Shown piece by piece: positions 39,790 to 48,376 of a stretch of 64,000 nucleotides of DNA (position 1 is its first letter; each line of letters opens with the position of its first letter). The position numbers were made by a program, and so were the translations under genes. The notes under the pieces were generated by a model. That model saw only the letters and a program-made list of their open reading frames with translations, had not been told where the DNA came from and searched no databases. Location: the NCBI RefSeq assembly GCF_900013425.1, contig NZ_FBXK01000005.1, positions 1,798,001 to 1,862,000 on the forward strand. Reading direction: 5' to 3'. This stretch comes from Sphingobium sp. Z007 (GTDB taxonomy: Bacteria > Pseudomonadota > Alphaproteobacteria > Sphingomonadales > Sphingomonadaceae).

Positions 39790-39888
39790 CCGTTCGGGCT
39801 GAGCGCAGTCGAAGCCTTCCGTTGAGCGAAGCGAAATGTGCTTCGCCTCCGCTCTGCAAAGCCCTTCGACGTCGCTCAGGGTGAACGG
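39790..39888. repeat. Inverted repeat of the sphingomonad TTCGAC/GAGCG type
   Basis: Arms 39790-39814 and 39864-39888 are near-complementary (CCGTTCGGGCTGAGCGCAGT versus its partner ending GTGAACGG). A second inner pair (GAGCGAAGCGAA and TTCGCCTCCGCTC) lies between. It occupies the 124-base spacer between the urtA remnant and urtB. Confidence 0.75.
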
Positions 39889-39903
39889 AAGGCGGCGTGC
39901 CCC

Positions 39904-40764
39904 TCAAAGCCTGCAGGTCTTGCCGGGGAAGGCGAGCGCGTCATAGGGTTCGGGCGCGATGTCCTTGCGGCTGTCGGCGATGATCTCGAACTGGCCGTCG
40001 GCTTTCAGCTTGCCGATATAAGCCTTCTGCACCAGGCGCTGGTTGGCCGCGAAGCTGACCTTGCCCATCGGCGTGTCAAAGCCGCCCAGCGTCGCTGCCG
40101 CCTTGCGCACGGCGTCAGGGTCGAAGCTCTTGGCCTTCTCCACCGCCGCCTTCCAGGCATAGACGTCGAGATAGCTATGGATCATCGGATCGGTGATCGC
40201 CGCGTCCTTGCCGAACTTCGCCTTATAGGCCGCAATGAACTTGCTCTTGGCCTTGCCTGGCAGGCTCTGAAAATAATTCCAGGCGGCATAACTGCCCTCG
40301 ACCAAGCCCGCGCCCATCCCCTGCGCTTCCTGCTTGCCGATGGAGAAGGACATGATCGGCATCGCCTTGGTATCGATGCCCGCCGCCTGCAACTGCTTAA
40401 AGAAGGCGACATTGCTGTCGCCGTTCAGCGTGTTGATGATCATCGCGGGCTTGGCCTGCGCGATCTTCGCGATCACGCCGGAAAAGTCGGTGCCGCCCAA
40501 GAGCACATAGGCTTCGCCCAGCACCTGCATCCCGCCCTTTTCGATATGCTTTTTCAGGATCAGGTTGGCGGTGCGGGGATAGACATAGTCGGAGCCGACG
40601 AGAAAGAAGCTCTTGTGCCTCTGCGACACGGCCCATTCCAGCGCGGGCAGCGCCTGCTGGTTGGGCTGCGCGCCCGAATACATGATGTTGGGCGAACATT
40701 TATTGCCCTCGAACTGCACCGGATACCCGAGCAGGTTCTTGGTCCGCTCGAACACCGGCAGCAT
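39904..40764 (-). pseudogene. urtA: Urea ABC transporter substrate-binding protein UrtA, N-terminally truncated
   Basis: 286 codons of UrtA starting at MLPVFERTKNLLGYPVQFEG and running through SPNIMYSGAQPNQQALPALE and SYAAWNYFQSLPGKAKSKF to the normal C-terminus (PEPYDALAFPGKTCRL). Full-length UrtA is about 400 or more residues. The signal peptide and the first 130 or so residues, including half of the urea-binding lobe, are missing. The break is at about 40765, where plus-strand PpiC-like sequence begins. Confidence 0.88.
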
Positions 40765-40767
40765 CGA

Positions 40768-41068
40768 AGGCGAGGATTTCTGGCTGGGCCGAGTCTTTCC
40801 CCGCTATGGCGACTCCATGGTGCGCGGGATTTTCGGCCAGTCCTTCGTCGACACGCTCAAGACCGCGCCCGAAGGCCGGTGGATCGGCCCGATCCCATCC
40901 CCGCGTGGTTGGCATTTCGTGAAGAAGAGCGAGCGTATCGCATCCGCCATTATCCCCTTCCCCGCGATCAAGGACCAGGTGCGGCAGGATTATATGATCG
41001 CCCACAGCAATGCCGCCATTCAACAGGCGCTGGCCAGCCTGAAGGAGGAGTTCGATGTCGAGGAATAA
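40768..41068 (+). pseudogene. C-terminal fragment of a PpiC-type peptidyl-prolyl isomerase
   Basis: About 98 codons: EDFWLGRVFPRYGDSMVRGI, APEGRWIGPIPSPRGWHFVK and a charged C-terminal helix ending in EEFDVEE. This is the end of a parvulin-type (PpiC) isomerase of the kind found next to hupE. The N-terminus, with signal peptide and chaperone segment, has been removed at the junction with urtA (about 40765). The fragment's stop overlaps the hupE start by 14 bases. Confidence 0.7.
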
Positions 41069-42054
41069 GCTGTTCGCCCTGCTGCTGCTCGCGCTGGCGG
41101 CGCTGGCGCCAGGCACGGCGATGGCCGATATCTTCCTGTCCGCCAACTTTACCCTGACCCGCGGCGAAGACCCTAATACCTATGAAATTTACCGCCGCCG
41201 TCCCCGAAGCGGTGGGCCAGCCCGCACCGCTCGCCCTGCCCGACGGCTGCCGCCAGACCGGCATGACGCGCCAGACGGGCGGCGGGCGGGCGCAATATGC
41301 CTTTGAATTGGCGTGCGATCGGCCCTTTACCGCTGGCGATACCATCCAGACGCCGTGGAAGGCCGATGGTGGTCGCTTCGTCACCAATGTCATGGGCGCG
41401 CAGGTCGATCGCAGCCTGACCGGCGACGCGCAAGGCATCGCCGTGCCGGTCGGCGAAACCGCCGCAACGGCGCGCCCGATCGCCCAGATCGCCCCGGAAT
41501 TTCTGGCGCAGGGCGTCTGGCATATCTGGCTGGGTTGGGATCACCTAGCCTTCGTCTTGTGCCTGGCGCTGCTGGCACGCGGGCGCGACCTGCTCTGGCT
41601 GGTGAGCGCCTTTACTGCCGGCCACTCCATCTCGCTCGCCATCGCCTTTTTCGAACTGGTGCGCGTGCCGGTGCCGCCGGTGGAAGCCGCAATCGCTTTG
41701 TCCATCGCCTTCATGGCGCGGGAAGCATTATTAGTGGGCAAGGGACAACAGGCTTTTGCGTTCCGGCGGCAGGCGATCGTCGTATCGCTATTCGGCCTGC
41801 TCCATGGCCTGGGCTTCGCGATGGCACTGGGCGAACTGGGCGTGCAGGCGGGCGAGAAGCTGCCGGCGCTGGTCTTCTTCAACATCGGCGTGGAGGCGGG
41901 ACAGTTGAGCTTCGTCGGCGCGATCATCGCGGCGCTGGCGGGGTTGCGCGCGGTATCGCTGGCGACCCCGGTGCGGGTCGCGGCGCTCTATGCGGTGGGC
42001 GCGATCGGCTGCTTCTGGATGGTCGAGCGGGTCGTGGGGTTTGGCGTCGCCTGA
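41055..42054 (+). pseudogene. HupE/UreJ-family membrane protein, frameshifted
   Basis: The first 43 or so codons give a signal peptide (LLLLALAALAPGTAMADIFL) and NFTLTRGEDPNTYEI. One extra A in the AAA run at about 41184-41186 then shifts the frame to a stop at 41306. In the next frame FTAAVPEAVGQPAPLALPDG continues through the HupE domain (GVWHIWLGWDHLAFVLCLAL, FTAGHSISLAIAFF, SLFGLLHGLGFAMALGELG) to 42054. Translation could restart at the ATG at 41182 but without the export signal. Family members are linked to nickel or metal uptake for hydrogenase/urease. Confidence 0.8.
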
Positions 42055-42689
42055 TCGCGATAGCCAGCGATCGCCGGTCGCCCGCCCCGCGCCACGATGC
42101 CGCTCATATTGGCGACAGCGAATGAGACACCATGGAGGTTGCGCCGCTGCGGCACGCCGGGGATCGGCCGGGGATGACCGGACGCGAAGATGATCCCGTC
42201 GCGCACGACATGCTCTTCGCGCGGGCAGTCCCAGTCGAGCGACACGCCTAGCACTTGGGCCAGGCTGCCCGGATAGCAGGGCGTCCCTTCCGCCTCCCGC
42301 GCGGCGACGATCAGCACGCCCGCCGCCACCGCCCGGTCGGCGACCGCCGCGAACATGTCGCGATGGGCTGGGTTCACCGTACCCAGACTGAGATTGATGA
42401 TGTCCACCTGCGCCCCCACGGCCCAATCGATGGCGGTCACCAAGGCCCGCGCGGTGGTGCGAAGCGTATCGTGGAACACCCGGATCGGCAGGCATAGCGC
42501 TTCGGGCGCCTGCCCATGGATCGCGGCGGTGACGGCGGTGCCATGGCCAAGGGCGTCGATGGTGTCGCACTCGTTGATCGCGCCGTCGCCCGCTATGGCG
42601 ATGCCGGGCAGCAGCCGGGCGGCGTCGATATGCGGATGATCGGGATGGGCGCCGCTATCGATGATGGCGATACGGATCGGATCAGGCAT
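41988..42689 (-). CDS. qhpE: Subtilisin-like protease of the quinohemoprotein amine dehydrogenase operon
   Basis: A 233-residue S8-family protease with the catalytic triad visible as Asp11 (IAIIDSG), His49 (GHGTAV) and Ser189 (GVSFAVAN). There is no signal peptide or prodomain, so it works in the cytoplasm. In Paracoccus, QhpE removes the leader of the cross-linked gamma subunit QhpC. It starts 2 bases before the end of qhpF and its 3' end overlaps the convergent hupE by 67 bases, which may mean that the last 20 or so residues are not original. Confidence 0.85.
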   Translation of the reverse strand: MPDPIRIAIIDSGAHPDHPHIDAARLLPGIAIAGDGAINECDTIDALGHGTAVTAAIHGQAPEALCLPIRVFHDTLRTTARALVTAIDWAVGAQVDIINLSLGTVNPAHRDMFAAVADRAVAAGVLIVAAREAEGTPCYPGSLAQVLGVSLDWDCPREEHVVRDGIIFASGHPRPIPGVPQRRNLHGVSFAVANMSGIVARGGRPAIAGYRDQATPNPTTRSTIQKQPIAPTA

Positions 42690-44385
42690 CGACCAGTGCG
42701 GCGCGCTGCGTGGTCGTCGCCCGTCCCTGATCCAATCTGACGATCATGTCGGCCATGCGCGCCAGTGCGGGCTTGTGGGTGATGACGATTATCGTGGCAT
42801 GGGGCAGCGCATCGCGCAGGCGTCCCGCCACCAGTTGTTCGGTGTCGCCGTCCAGCGCCGATGTCGGTTCGTCAAGGATCAGGATGCTGGGCTGGCGCAG
42901 CAAGGCGCGGGCCAATACCACCCGTTGCCGCTCGCCCGCCGACAGCGCCATGCCGCGCTCACCCGCGCGCGTTTCATAGCCTTCGGGCAGTTTATCGATG
43001 AAGCCGTCCAGCCCGGCCGCATGGGCCGCCGCTGCTATCGCCTCTTGCGACACGTCCACCATGGCGAAACCAATATTGGCGGCGATCGTCTCGTTGAACA
43101 GATAGGGGGCCTGATCGACCAGTATGATCTCCCGCCGCAGATCGTCGAGGGCGTAGTCGCGCAGGTCGCGGCCATCGACCGTGATGCGGCCGCTGTCGGG
43201 ATCGAGATAACGCACCATCAGATCGGCCATGGTCGATTTGCCGACGCCACTGGGGCCAAGGATGGCGCAGAGGCTTCCCGGCGGGATCGTCAGGTCGATA
43301 TCGCGCAGCACGGCATCGCGATCATAACGCATCGCGACCTGCTCGAAACGCATCGCGCCCGCCCGTGCCATGGGCAGGGCCTCGTTGCGCTCTACGACTT
43401 CAGGCTTGGTATCGAACAGTTCGAAGATGCGCCCCAGCGACACCCGCGCCGACGCGAGGCCGGACGTCAGCCCCATCAGCGTCTGGATCGGTGAAAGCAG
43501 CCGCATATGATAGGTCATGAAGGCGACGAGCGTACCGATGCTCATCCCGTCATGAATGATCCGCCAGCCGCCATAGAGGATCACCGCAGAAGTCGCCGCC
43601 GTCATCAGCGTGCCGGGCAGCGCACCGGTCATGAAGGACGCGACCTGCATCCGCAGCATCGACGCGACGAAGGCGTCATTCTTGGTCTTGAACCGGCCCA
43701 CCTCATGCTCACCCGCGCGGAGCGAGGCGATGACACGCATCCCCATCACCGTATCGACCAACAGGCTGCCCAGGTCCGCCCCCCGCTCCCGCATGTCGCG
43801 CGTCAGTGCGGTCAGGTGGCGTTGATAGTAGCTGAACGTCGCCAGGCTGGCCGGGACCAGCACGACACTCACCAGGAAGAGCCGCCAATCGAGCCAGAGC
43901 ATCATCGCGACGCAGCCGACGAAGAACAGCAGATTGCTGACCACCGACAGCAAAGTGTCGGATGCGATGCGCTGCACTTCGCTGACGTCGCTGTTCATGC
44001 GGGACACGAGGTCACCCAGCCGAAAGCTGCCGTAGAAACGGGGCGACAGGGTCTGGAGATGGCGGAGCAGCGCGGCGCGAATGTCGTAGAGCATCGCGGC
44101 GGAAAGAGAGACATAGCGGTAGCTGGCGAGGATATTGACGGCGAAGCCCGCTATGGTGACGGCGACCATGATCGCGGCGATGTCGATCAGCGCCCCCGTG
44201 TCGCGCTTGAGCAGCGCCTGGTCGATCATCAGCTTGGAGAGATAGGGCTGGGCGAGACCTAACATGGTCGAGACGAGGCTGATCGCCAGCACGACCAGCA
44301 ACGCGCCGGGATAAGGGCGCAGGAAGGGCGTGAGGCGTTTGTAGGTGCCCCAATCAGCGATAGGCGGCGCGGTCGAGGCGCTCAC
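42682..44385 (-). CDS. qhpF: ABC exporter (fused permease-ATPase) for the dehydrogenase gamma subunit
   Basis: A 567-residue half-transporter: a six-helix type I exporter domain (residues 1-310) followed by an ATPase with GPSGVGKSTMADLM, the signature ALSAGERQRVVLARALLR and Walker B SILILDEPTSALDGD. In the Paracoccus system QhpF exports the processed QhpC to the periplasm. The start is a GTG at 44385 that overlaps the qhpG stop (GTGA). Several upstream in-frame starts would extend into qhpG and are not needed. Confidence 0.88.
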   Translation of the reverse strand: MSASTAPPIADWGTYKRLTPFLRPYPGALLVVLAISLVSTMLGLAQPYLSKLMIDQALLKRDTGALIDIAAIMVAVTIAGFAVNILASYRYVSLSAAMLYDIRAALLRHLQTLSPRFYGSFRLGDLVSRMNSDVSEVQRIASDTLLSVVSNLLFFVGCVAMMLWLDWRLFLVSVVLVPASLATFSYYQRHLTALTRDMRERGADLGSLLVDTVMGMRVIASLRAGEHEVGRFKTKNDAFVASMLRMQVASFMTGALPGTLMTAATSAVILYGGWRIIHDGMSIGTLVAFMTYHMRLLSPIQTLMGLTSGLASARVSLGRIFELFDTKPEVVERNEALPMARAGAMRFEQVAMRYDRDAVLRDIDLTIPPGSLCAILGPSGVGKSTMADLMVRYLDPDSGRITVDGRDLRDYALDDLRREIILVDQAPYLFNETIAANIGFAMVDVSQEAIAAAAHAAGLDGFIDKLPEGYETRAGERGMALSAGERQRVVLARALLRQPSILILDEPTSALDGDTEQLVAGRLRDALPHATIIVITHKPALARMADMIVRLDQGRATTTQRAALVDA

Positions 44386-45374
44386 GCCGCCGCCTGCCGC
44401 GGCACCAGCCGGAAGCCGTCGAGCAGAAAGCGCGGTTCGGGCAGCCGGGCCAGCAGGCCGGTGCACATATGATGCCCCGCCATCAGCGCGTCATGCTGCG
44501 CGCGCCACCAGTCACCCTGCCCGCCATTGGCGTAAAATTGCGCGCAAAGCAGCAGGTGACGGCGCATCGCCGCGATCAGCATCGATTGATAATGGGTGAG
44601 CAGCGCGGCGCGATCCCCGCCATCGGCCATGGCCATCACGACGGCGGCCGCCAATATCGCCTCCCGCACCGACTGCGCCGTCCCGTCGCCGCAAATCGGG
44701 TCGAAGCCCGCAGCCGCCGTGCCGCAGGCCAGCCAGTCATCGGCATGAAGCGGCAATTGCAGGCGCGGCGCAGCCGGAAAGGGCGTGGATGTCGCCCCGA
44801 CCGCGTCCACGACCGGCGCGATCAGCGCGCTCTGGCCCAGCAGCCTGTCCATCGAACCGCCCACGCCCAGCAGCCAGCCAAGGCCCGGTTCCGCTGGCAC
44901 CAGATAAAGCCAGCCTGCGGCTACCGCTTCAATCCGCGCCTCTTCGATGCAGGCGGGGTCGCGCAATTGCACCTTGGCCGCGACGGCATGGCGTTCGCCA
45001 AAGATGTGCATGTCCCCCAACGGCATGGGCGGCGTGGCATGGATGGTGAAATCCACCGGGCCGGCCTGAGATGCCAGGATGGATGGTAAGGCTGCCTGGA
45101 CCTCATCCTCCGACGCCAGCGCGGCGCTATGGGGCAGCATGACCGGCACCCCGCCCCAGGCGACCACGCGCCGCTTCACGCGCGGTTGGTCGGCAAACAG
45201 GTCCGGCCGATCGAACACGCCGCGGATCAGGCTTAGGGCCGGATCGCTCAGCATGATCGTCGGCACGGACAGGCGGCGGCGTTCTTCGATTGCGACCCGA
45301 ACGCCCGCGCCAGCCAGTATATGCCCGCATCCTTTGGCGGCGATGCCGCTGCCCCGGATGGCGATGCTTGTCAT
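44382..45374 (-). CDS. qhpG: FAD-dependent monooxygenase QhpG-like
   Basis: A 330-residue protein related to flavin monooxygenases: a dinucleotide-binding N-terminus (IAIRGSGIAAKGCGHILAGA), ATSTPFPAAPRLQLPLHADD, GTAAAGFDPICGDGTAQSVR (FAD-contacting GD motif) and a helical C-terminus. In Paracoccus, QhpG hydroxylates the gamma-subunit tryptophan twice before CTQ formation. It starts 94 bases after qhpB, the only sizeable gap in the operon, so a secondary promoter there is possible. Confidence 0.83.
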   Translation of the reverse strand: MTSIAIRGSGIAAKGCGHILAGAGVRVAIEERRRLSVPTIMLSDPALSLIRGVFDRPDLFADQPRVKRRVVAWGGVPVMLPHSAALASEDEVQAALPSILASQAGPVDFTIHATPPMPLGDMHIFGERHAVAAKVQLRDPACIEEARIEAVAAGWLYLVPAEPGLGWLLGVGGSMDRLLGQSALIAPVVDAVGATSTPFPAAPRLQLPLHADDWLACGTAAAGFDPICGDGTAQSVREAILAAAVVMAMADGGDRAALLTHYQSMLIAAMRRHLLLCAQFYANGGQGDWWRAQHDALMAGHHMCTGLLARLPEPRFLLDGFRLVPRQAAA

Positions 45375-45468
45375 CCAGCCTTCTGCCTCTTGTCTCGCGC
45401 GGGGTCGAGCGGCGGGCCGGGAAAGACCGTCATTCTACTACCAAAGTCGAAACAGATGCGGATTTTCA

Positions 45469-46572
45469 TCATTCCACCGCGACCATACCCGCGCCGGTGG
45501 TGTCATTGCCCAGATCCCAGGTCGCTTCCAGCTTCAGCGTCCGGGCGTCATAGACTTCGACATCATAGCTGGCGCCGTAGATGTAGAGCTTCTTCCCATC
45601 CATCGACATGCCGAAGCGGAAGCGGGACCGGCACTGAAACTCCGCCTTGTCCACGACTACGTTGGTCTTCATGTCCATGTGCCAGAATTCGCAACGCTTG
45701 TTGCCCAGCTTCCCGTTGGTCACGACGGTATAGGCCTGGCTACCGTCGGATGTCATTTGCAGGCCGGCCATATTGTCCGGCGCGGGGCCGATCGGGGTGA
45801 AGTCGAACTGGCGGCTGTTCAGGTCGAAACGGGCGAGCCCGAACATCTTGTTGTGTATATAGGGGTCGGCCGCGTTGAACAGCGACACAAACTGGCCCGG
45901 CGTGCGGATCGTGTCGATCGCGCCGCCGAAGCCGACATTCTCCAGCCCCGTCCCTTCGGGCTTGGCCAGGTCGATGCGATCGATGACCTTCATGTCCGCG
46001 ACAGTCAGGATCAGCACCTTGTCGCCGAAGATGTAGAGATATTTGCCGTCCTGCGACACTTTATAGGCCGCGCGATATCCCCCGCCCGCTTTCTCGTCCT
46101 CCTTGTCGATATCGACGGTGCGCACGACCTTTTGCAGCTTCAGGTCGATCACGCCGTACATCGGCTTGCTGACCTTATAGCGGTCGATTTCCTTGTCGAA
46201 ACGACTGATGACCGTGTAGAAATAGCGGCCGGTAGGGTCTGCCGTCCCGCCCCAGAAGCGATAGCGGGTGGCGCCATCGTTCAGGCTGAACTTGTTGATC
46301 ACCTTGCGCGTCGCGGTGTCGATCACCTCGATCCCGCTGGTGGTGATGGTGGTGACGTAGATGCGCTTGCCATCGTCGGACAGCAGCATCGACGTTGGCA
46401 GGCCGGTGTCGAGCTTGATCTTGCCCGTGACCGCCGCCTTGCCTTCGTCGAAGACCAGCAGTTCGTCGGGATAGGACCCCATGAACAGGGTGGCGGCGGA
46501 CGCCGGAAGCGCGGTGAGCGCTGCAAGCCCCGCAGCGACGATGGTGCGGAATGTCGACATGGCGCGCCTCAT
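45469..46572 (-). CDS. qhpB: Quinohemoprotein amine dehydrogenase beta subunit
   Basis: A 367-residue periplasmic seven-bladed beta-propeller. The signal peptide (MRRAMSTFRTIVAAGLAALT then ALPASAA) is followed by repeating propeller strands (DGKRIYVTTITTSGIEVIDT, DPTGRYFYTVISRFD, DGKKLYIYGASYDVEVYDA). Together with the gamma subunit it forms the active site covering CTQ. The start at 46572 overlaps the qhpC stop (ATGA); an internal Met at 46560 is an alternative. Confidence 0.92.
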   Translation of the reverse strand: MRRAMSTFRTIVAAGLAALTALPASAATLFMGSYPDELLVFDEGKAAVTGKIKLDTGLPTSMLLSDDGKRIYVTTITTSGIEVIDTATRKVINKFSLNDGATRYRFWGGTADPTGRYFYTVISRFDKEIDRYKVSKPMYGVIDLKLQKVVRTVDIDKEDEKAGGGYRAAYKVSQDGKYLYIFGDKVLILTVADMKVIDRIDLAKPEGTGLENVGFGGAIDTIRTPGQFVSLFNAADPYIHNKMFGLARFDLNSRQFDFTPIGPAPDNMAGLQMTSDGSQAYTVVTNGKLGNKRCEFWHMDMKTNVVVDKAEFQCRSRFRFGMSMDGKKLYIYGASYDVEVYDARTLKLEATWDLGNDTTGAGMVAVE

Positions 46573-46931
46573 GGAAAAACGAGATCGAGACTGCGCCAGT
46601 CCTTGGTGGCGGTGGCGCAGTTGCTGGCCCAGTCGGGCGAATAATTCACATGGTCAGGCACCTGAACGGGCCAGAAGCAGGTAACGTAGCAGTCGTAGAT
46701 GTCGCGCTCTACCGGCTGGCACAGGCCCGCCGTGCCGCCGCCGGCATCGACTTCCCAGCCGGGCGAAAAGGACAGGGTGCAGCCCATCGGCACATGCGGG
46801 CGCGGTTGCTGCTGGAGGGCGACCACATCCTCTTCCATGTCTGCGGGTGTCCCGGCCGACGCGGCCTCAATCTCGGCCACTGCTTCGCCGATCGCGCGCG
46901 CCTTTTTATTGATGGCACGAAGATGCTTCAT
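46569..46931 (-). CDS. qhpC: Quinohemoprotein amine dehydrogenase gamma subunit (CTQ-bearing peptide)
   Basis: A 120-residue precursor of the catalytic subunit. Cross-link residues fall at the same spacing as in the known Pseudomonas/Paracoccus gamma subunits: Cys51-Glu60, Cys71-Asp77, Cys85-Asp93 for the thioether bridges and Cys81-Trp87 for the cysteine tryptophylquinone cofactor (mature numbering 7/16, 27/33, 41/49 and 37/43). By this alignment mature residue 1 is about residue 45, so the N-terminal leader (KKARAIGEAVAEIEAASAG region) is about 44 residues and is removed by QhpE. It overlaps qhpD and qhpB by ATGA. Confidence 0.95.
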   Translation of the reverse strand: MKHLRAINKKARAIGEAVAEIEAASAGTPADMEEDVVALQQQPRPHVPMGCTLSFSPGWEVDAGGGTAGLCQPVERDIYDCYVTCFWPVQVPDHVNYSPDWASNCATATKDWRSLDLVFP

Positions 46932-48376
46932 GACAGGCCCTTTCGTTCAGCGAAGCGTTCGAGGAAGCCGGGATTCTGCACCGCTAGAACGCCGTAGATG
47001 CGCAGGCAGGTGTCGGTCCATTGCCGTATCCAGTCGCAATAATGGAGGTTGGCGTGGCCGGTGTCGCCATAGCGCACGAACGCCTCATGATGGCATCCGC
47101 CTGCGCAAAGCGGCCGCGCCCAGCAGCTTTGGCAATCATATTTCGCTTCGACATGGCCCTTTTTCAGGAACGCGCCCTGTTTGGCGCGGTCGATGCCGGT
47201 GGAAACATGGCCCATGCTGTGCGTGTCGGCATCGGTGAAGCGATGGCAGGGCGACAGGTCGCCGGACGGGCTGACGCCCATCAGGCCCAGGCCCGCGCCG
47301 CAGGGATGCGATTTGTTGACGCCAGAGATCAGCTCGCTGATCGTCTCGCTGACATTGGTAAAGCCATGGGATTCGCCGCGCAGCGCATATTCCAGCCATT
47401 CGTCCGCCAGCAGGCTGAACTGCGCCAGCACGCTGTCCATGCCGTTACCGTCCAGCGAATAGGCGCGTTCCTCGCCCGTCGTCACCGGCGCGAAGCCGAC
47501 TTCGTGGAAACCAAGGTCATCCTTCAAATGGCGGAAGATCCGCACGACGTCGGTGACGCCTTCGGTCAGCGTCACGCGCGCGGTAATGGCGCGGGTCTTG
47601 TGATGGGCGATTAGCGTGCGCAGGCGCGGTTCGATCACCGCATAGCTGCCCTTGCCATTTTTATAGACCCGATGCTTGTCCTGCATCTCCGGCGGGCCGT
47701 CCATCGATACGGTCACACCGATGCGGTTGTCGGACAGAAAGGCCACGATCTCCGGCGTCAGCAGCGTCGCGTTGGTGGTAAGGCTGTAGGTAATCCCCTT
47801 CCCCGCCGCAGCCGTGGCCGTGTTGGCATAGTCCACCACGTCGCGCAGCAGCTTGAAATTCATCAGCGTTTCGCCACCAAAGAAGGTGATATGCACCGCC
47901 TTGCGGCCCACCGCTTCCCTGATGAGCAGGTCGACCGAAGCCTGCGCCGTTTCCAGCGTCATATATTTGGGCTTGCCCGCCGGCGTCGCGATCTTGTCGG
48001 CGCCGAACTCGTAGCAATAGGTGCAGGCGAGATTGCACTGGTTGGTGACGTTCAGCACCAGCGCCTGGAGCGGAAAGTCGGCCGGCGGCGCTTGGGGCAT
48101 GACCGGGGCGGCGGCGCCAAGCTGGATCAGCCGCGCCACGCGCAGTTCGCGCACCAGCGCTTCGGCTTCGGCCGGATCGCGGCCATCGCTCGCCAATTCG
48201 CGCACCAGAGCGGCATGGGTCAGTTCCTGGCCGTCGAGGCGCGTCAGCACCGCTCGCACATCCGCGTCGATTTCGAAGATCGCGCCGGCGCTCACAAGAT
48301 AGACAAAGTGGCCTCCGCCCGCTTCGAACCCATGATATTCGGCCCGGCGATAGGCGGGCGCCTGCATGACGGTCAT
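46928..48376 (-). CDS. qhpD: Radical SAM/SPASM maturase of the quinohemoprotein amine dehydrogenase gamma subunit
   Basis: A 482-residue radical S-adenosylmethionine enzyme. An N-terminal winged-helix/RRE-like region (1-100) is followed by the [4Fe-4S] motif Cys114-x3-Cys118-x2-Cys121 (CNLACTYC), FFGGETLMNF and a C-terminal SPASM region with CGAGLGLMGVSPSGDLSPCH and CQSCWARPLCAGGCH for two auxiliary clusters. QhpD makes the Cys-to-Asp/Glu thioether bonds in QhpC. It starts at 48376, overlapping the qhpA stop, and its stop overlaps qhpC. Confidence 0.94.
   Translation of the reverse strand: MTVMQAPAYRRAEYHGFEAGGGHFVYLVSAGAIFEIDADVRAVLTRLDGQELTHAALVRELASDGRDPAEAEALVRELRVARLIQLGAAAPVMPQAPPADFPLQALVLNVTNQCNLACTYCYEFGADKIATPAGKPKYMTLETAQASVDLLIREAVGRKAVHITFFGGETLMNFKLLRDVVDYANTATAAAGKGITYSLTTNATLLTPEIVAFLSDNRIGVTVSMDGPPEMQDKHRVYKNGKGSYAVIEPRLRTLIAHHKTRAITARVTLTEGVTDVVRIFRHLKDDLGFHEVGFAPVTTGEERAYSLDGNGMDSVLAQFSLLADEWLEYALRGESHGFTNVSETISELISGVNKSHPCGAGLGLMGVSPSGDLSPCHRFTDADTHSMGHVSTGIDRAKQGAFLKKGHVEAKYDCQSCWARPLCAGGCHHEAFVRYGDTGHANLHYCDWIRQWTDTCLRIYGVLAVQNPGFLERFAERKGLS

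Noticed and set aside
40700..41146. Minus-strand open frame across the urtA-ppiC junction
   Set aside because: It matches neither UrtA nor any other family and is antisense to the PpiC fragment.
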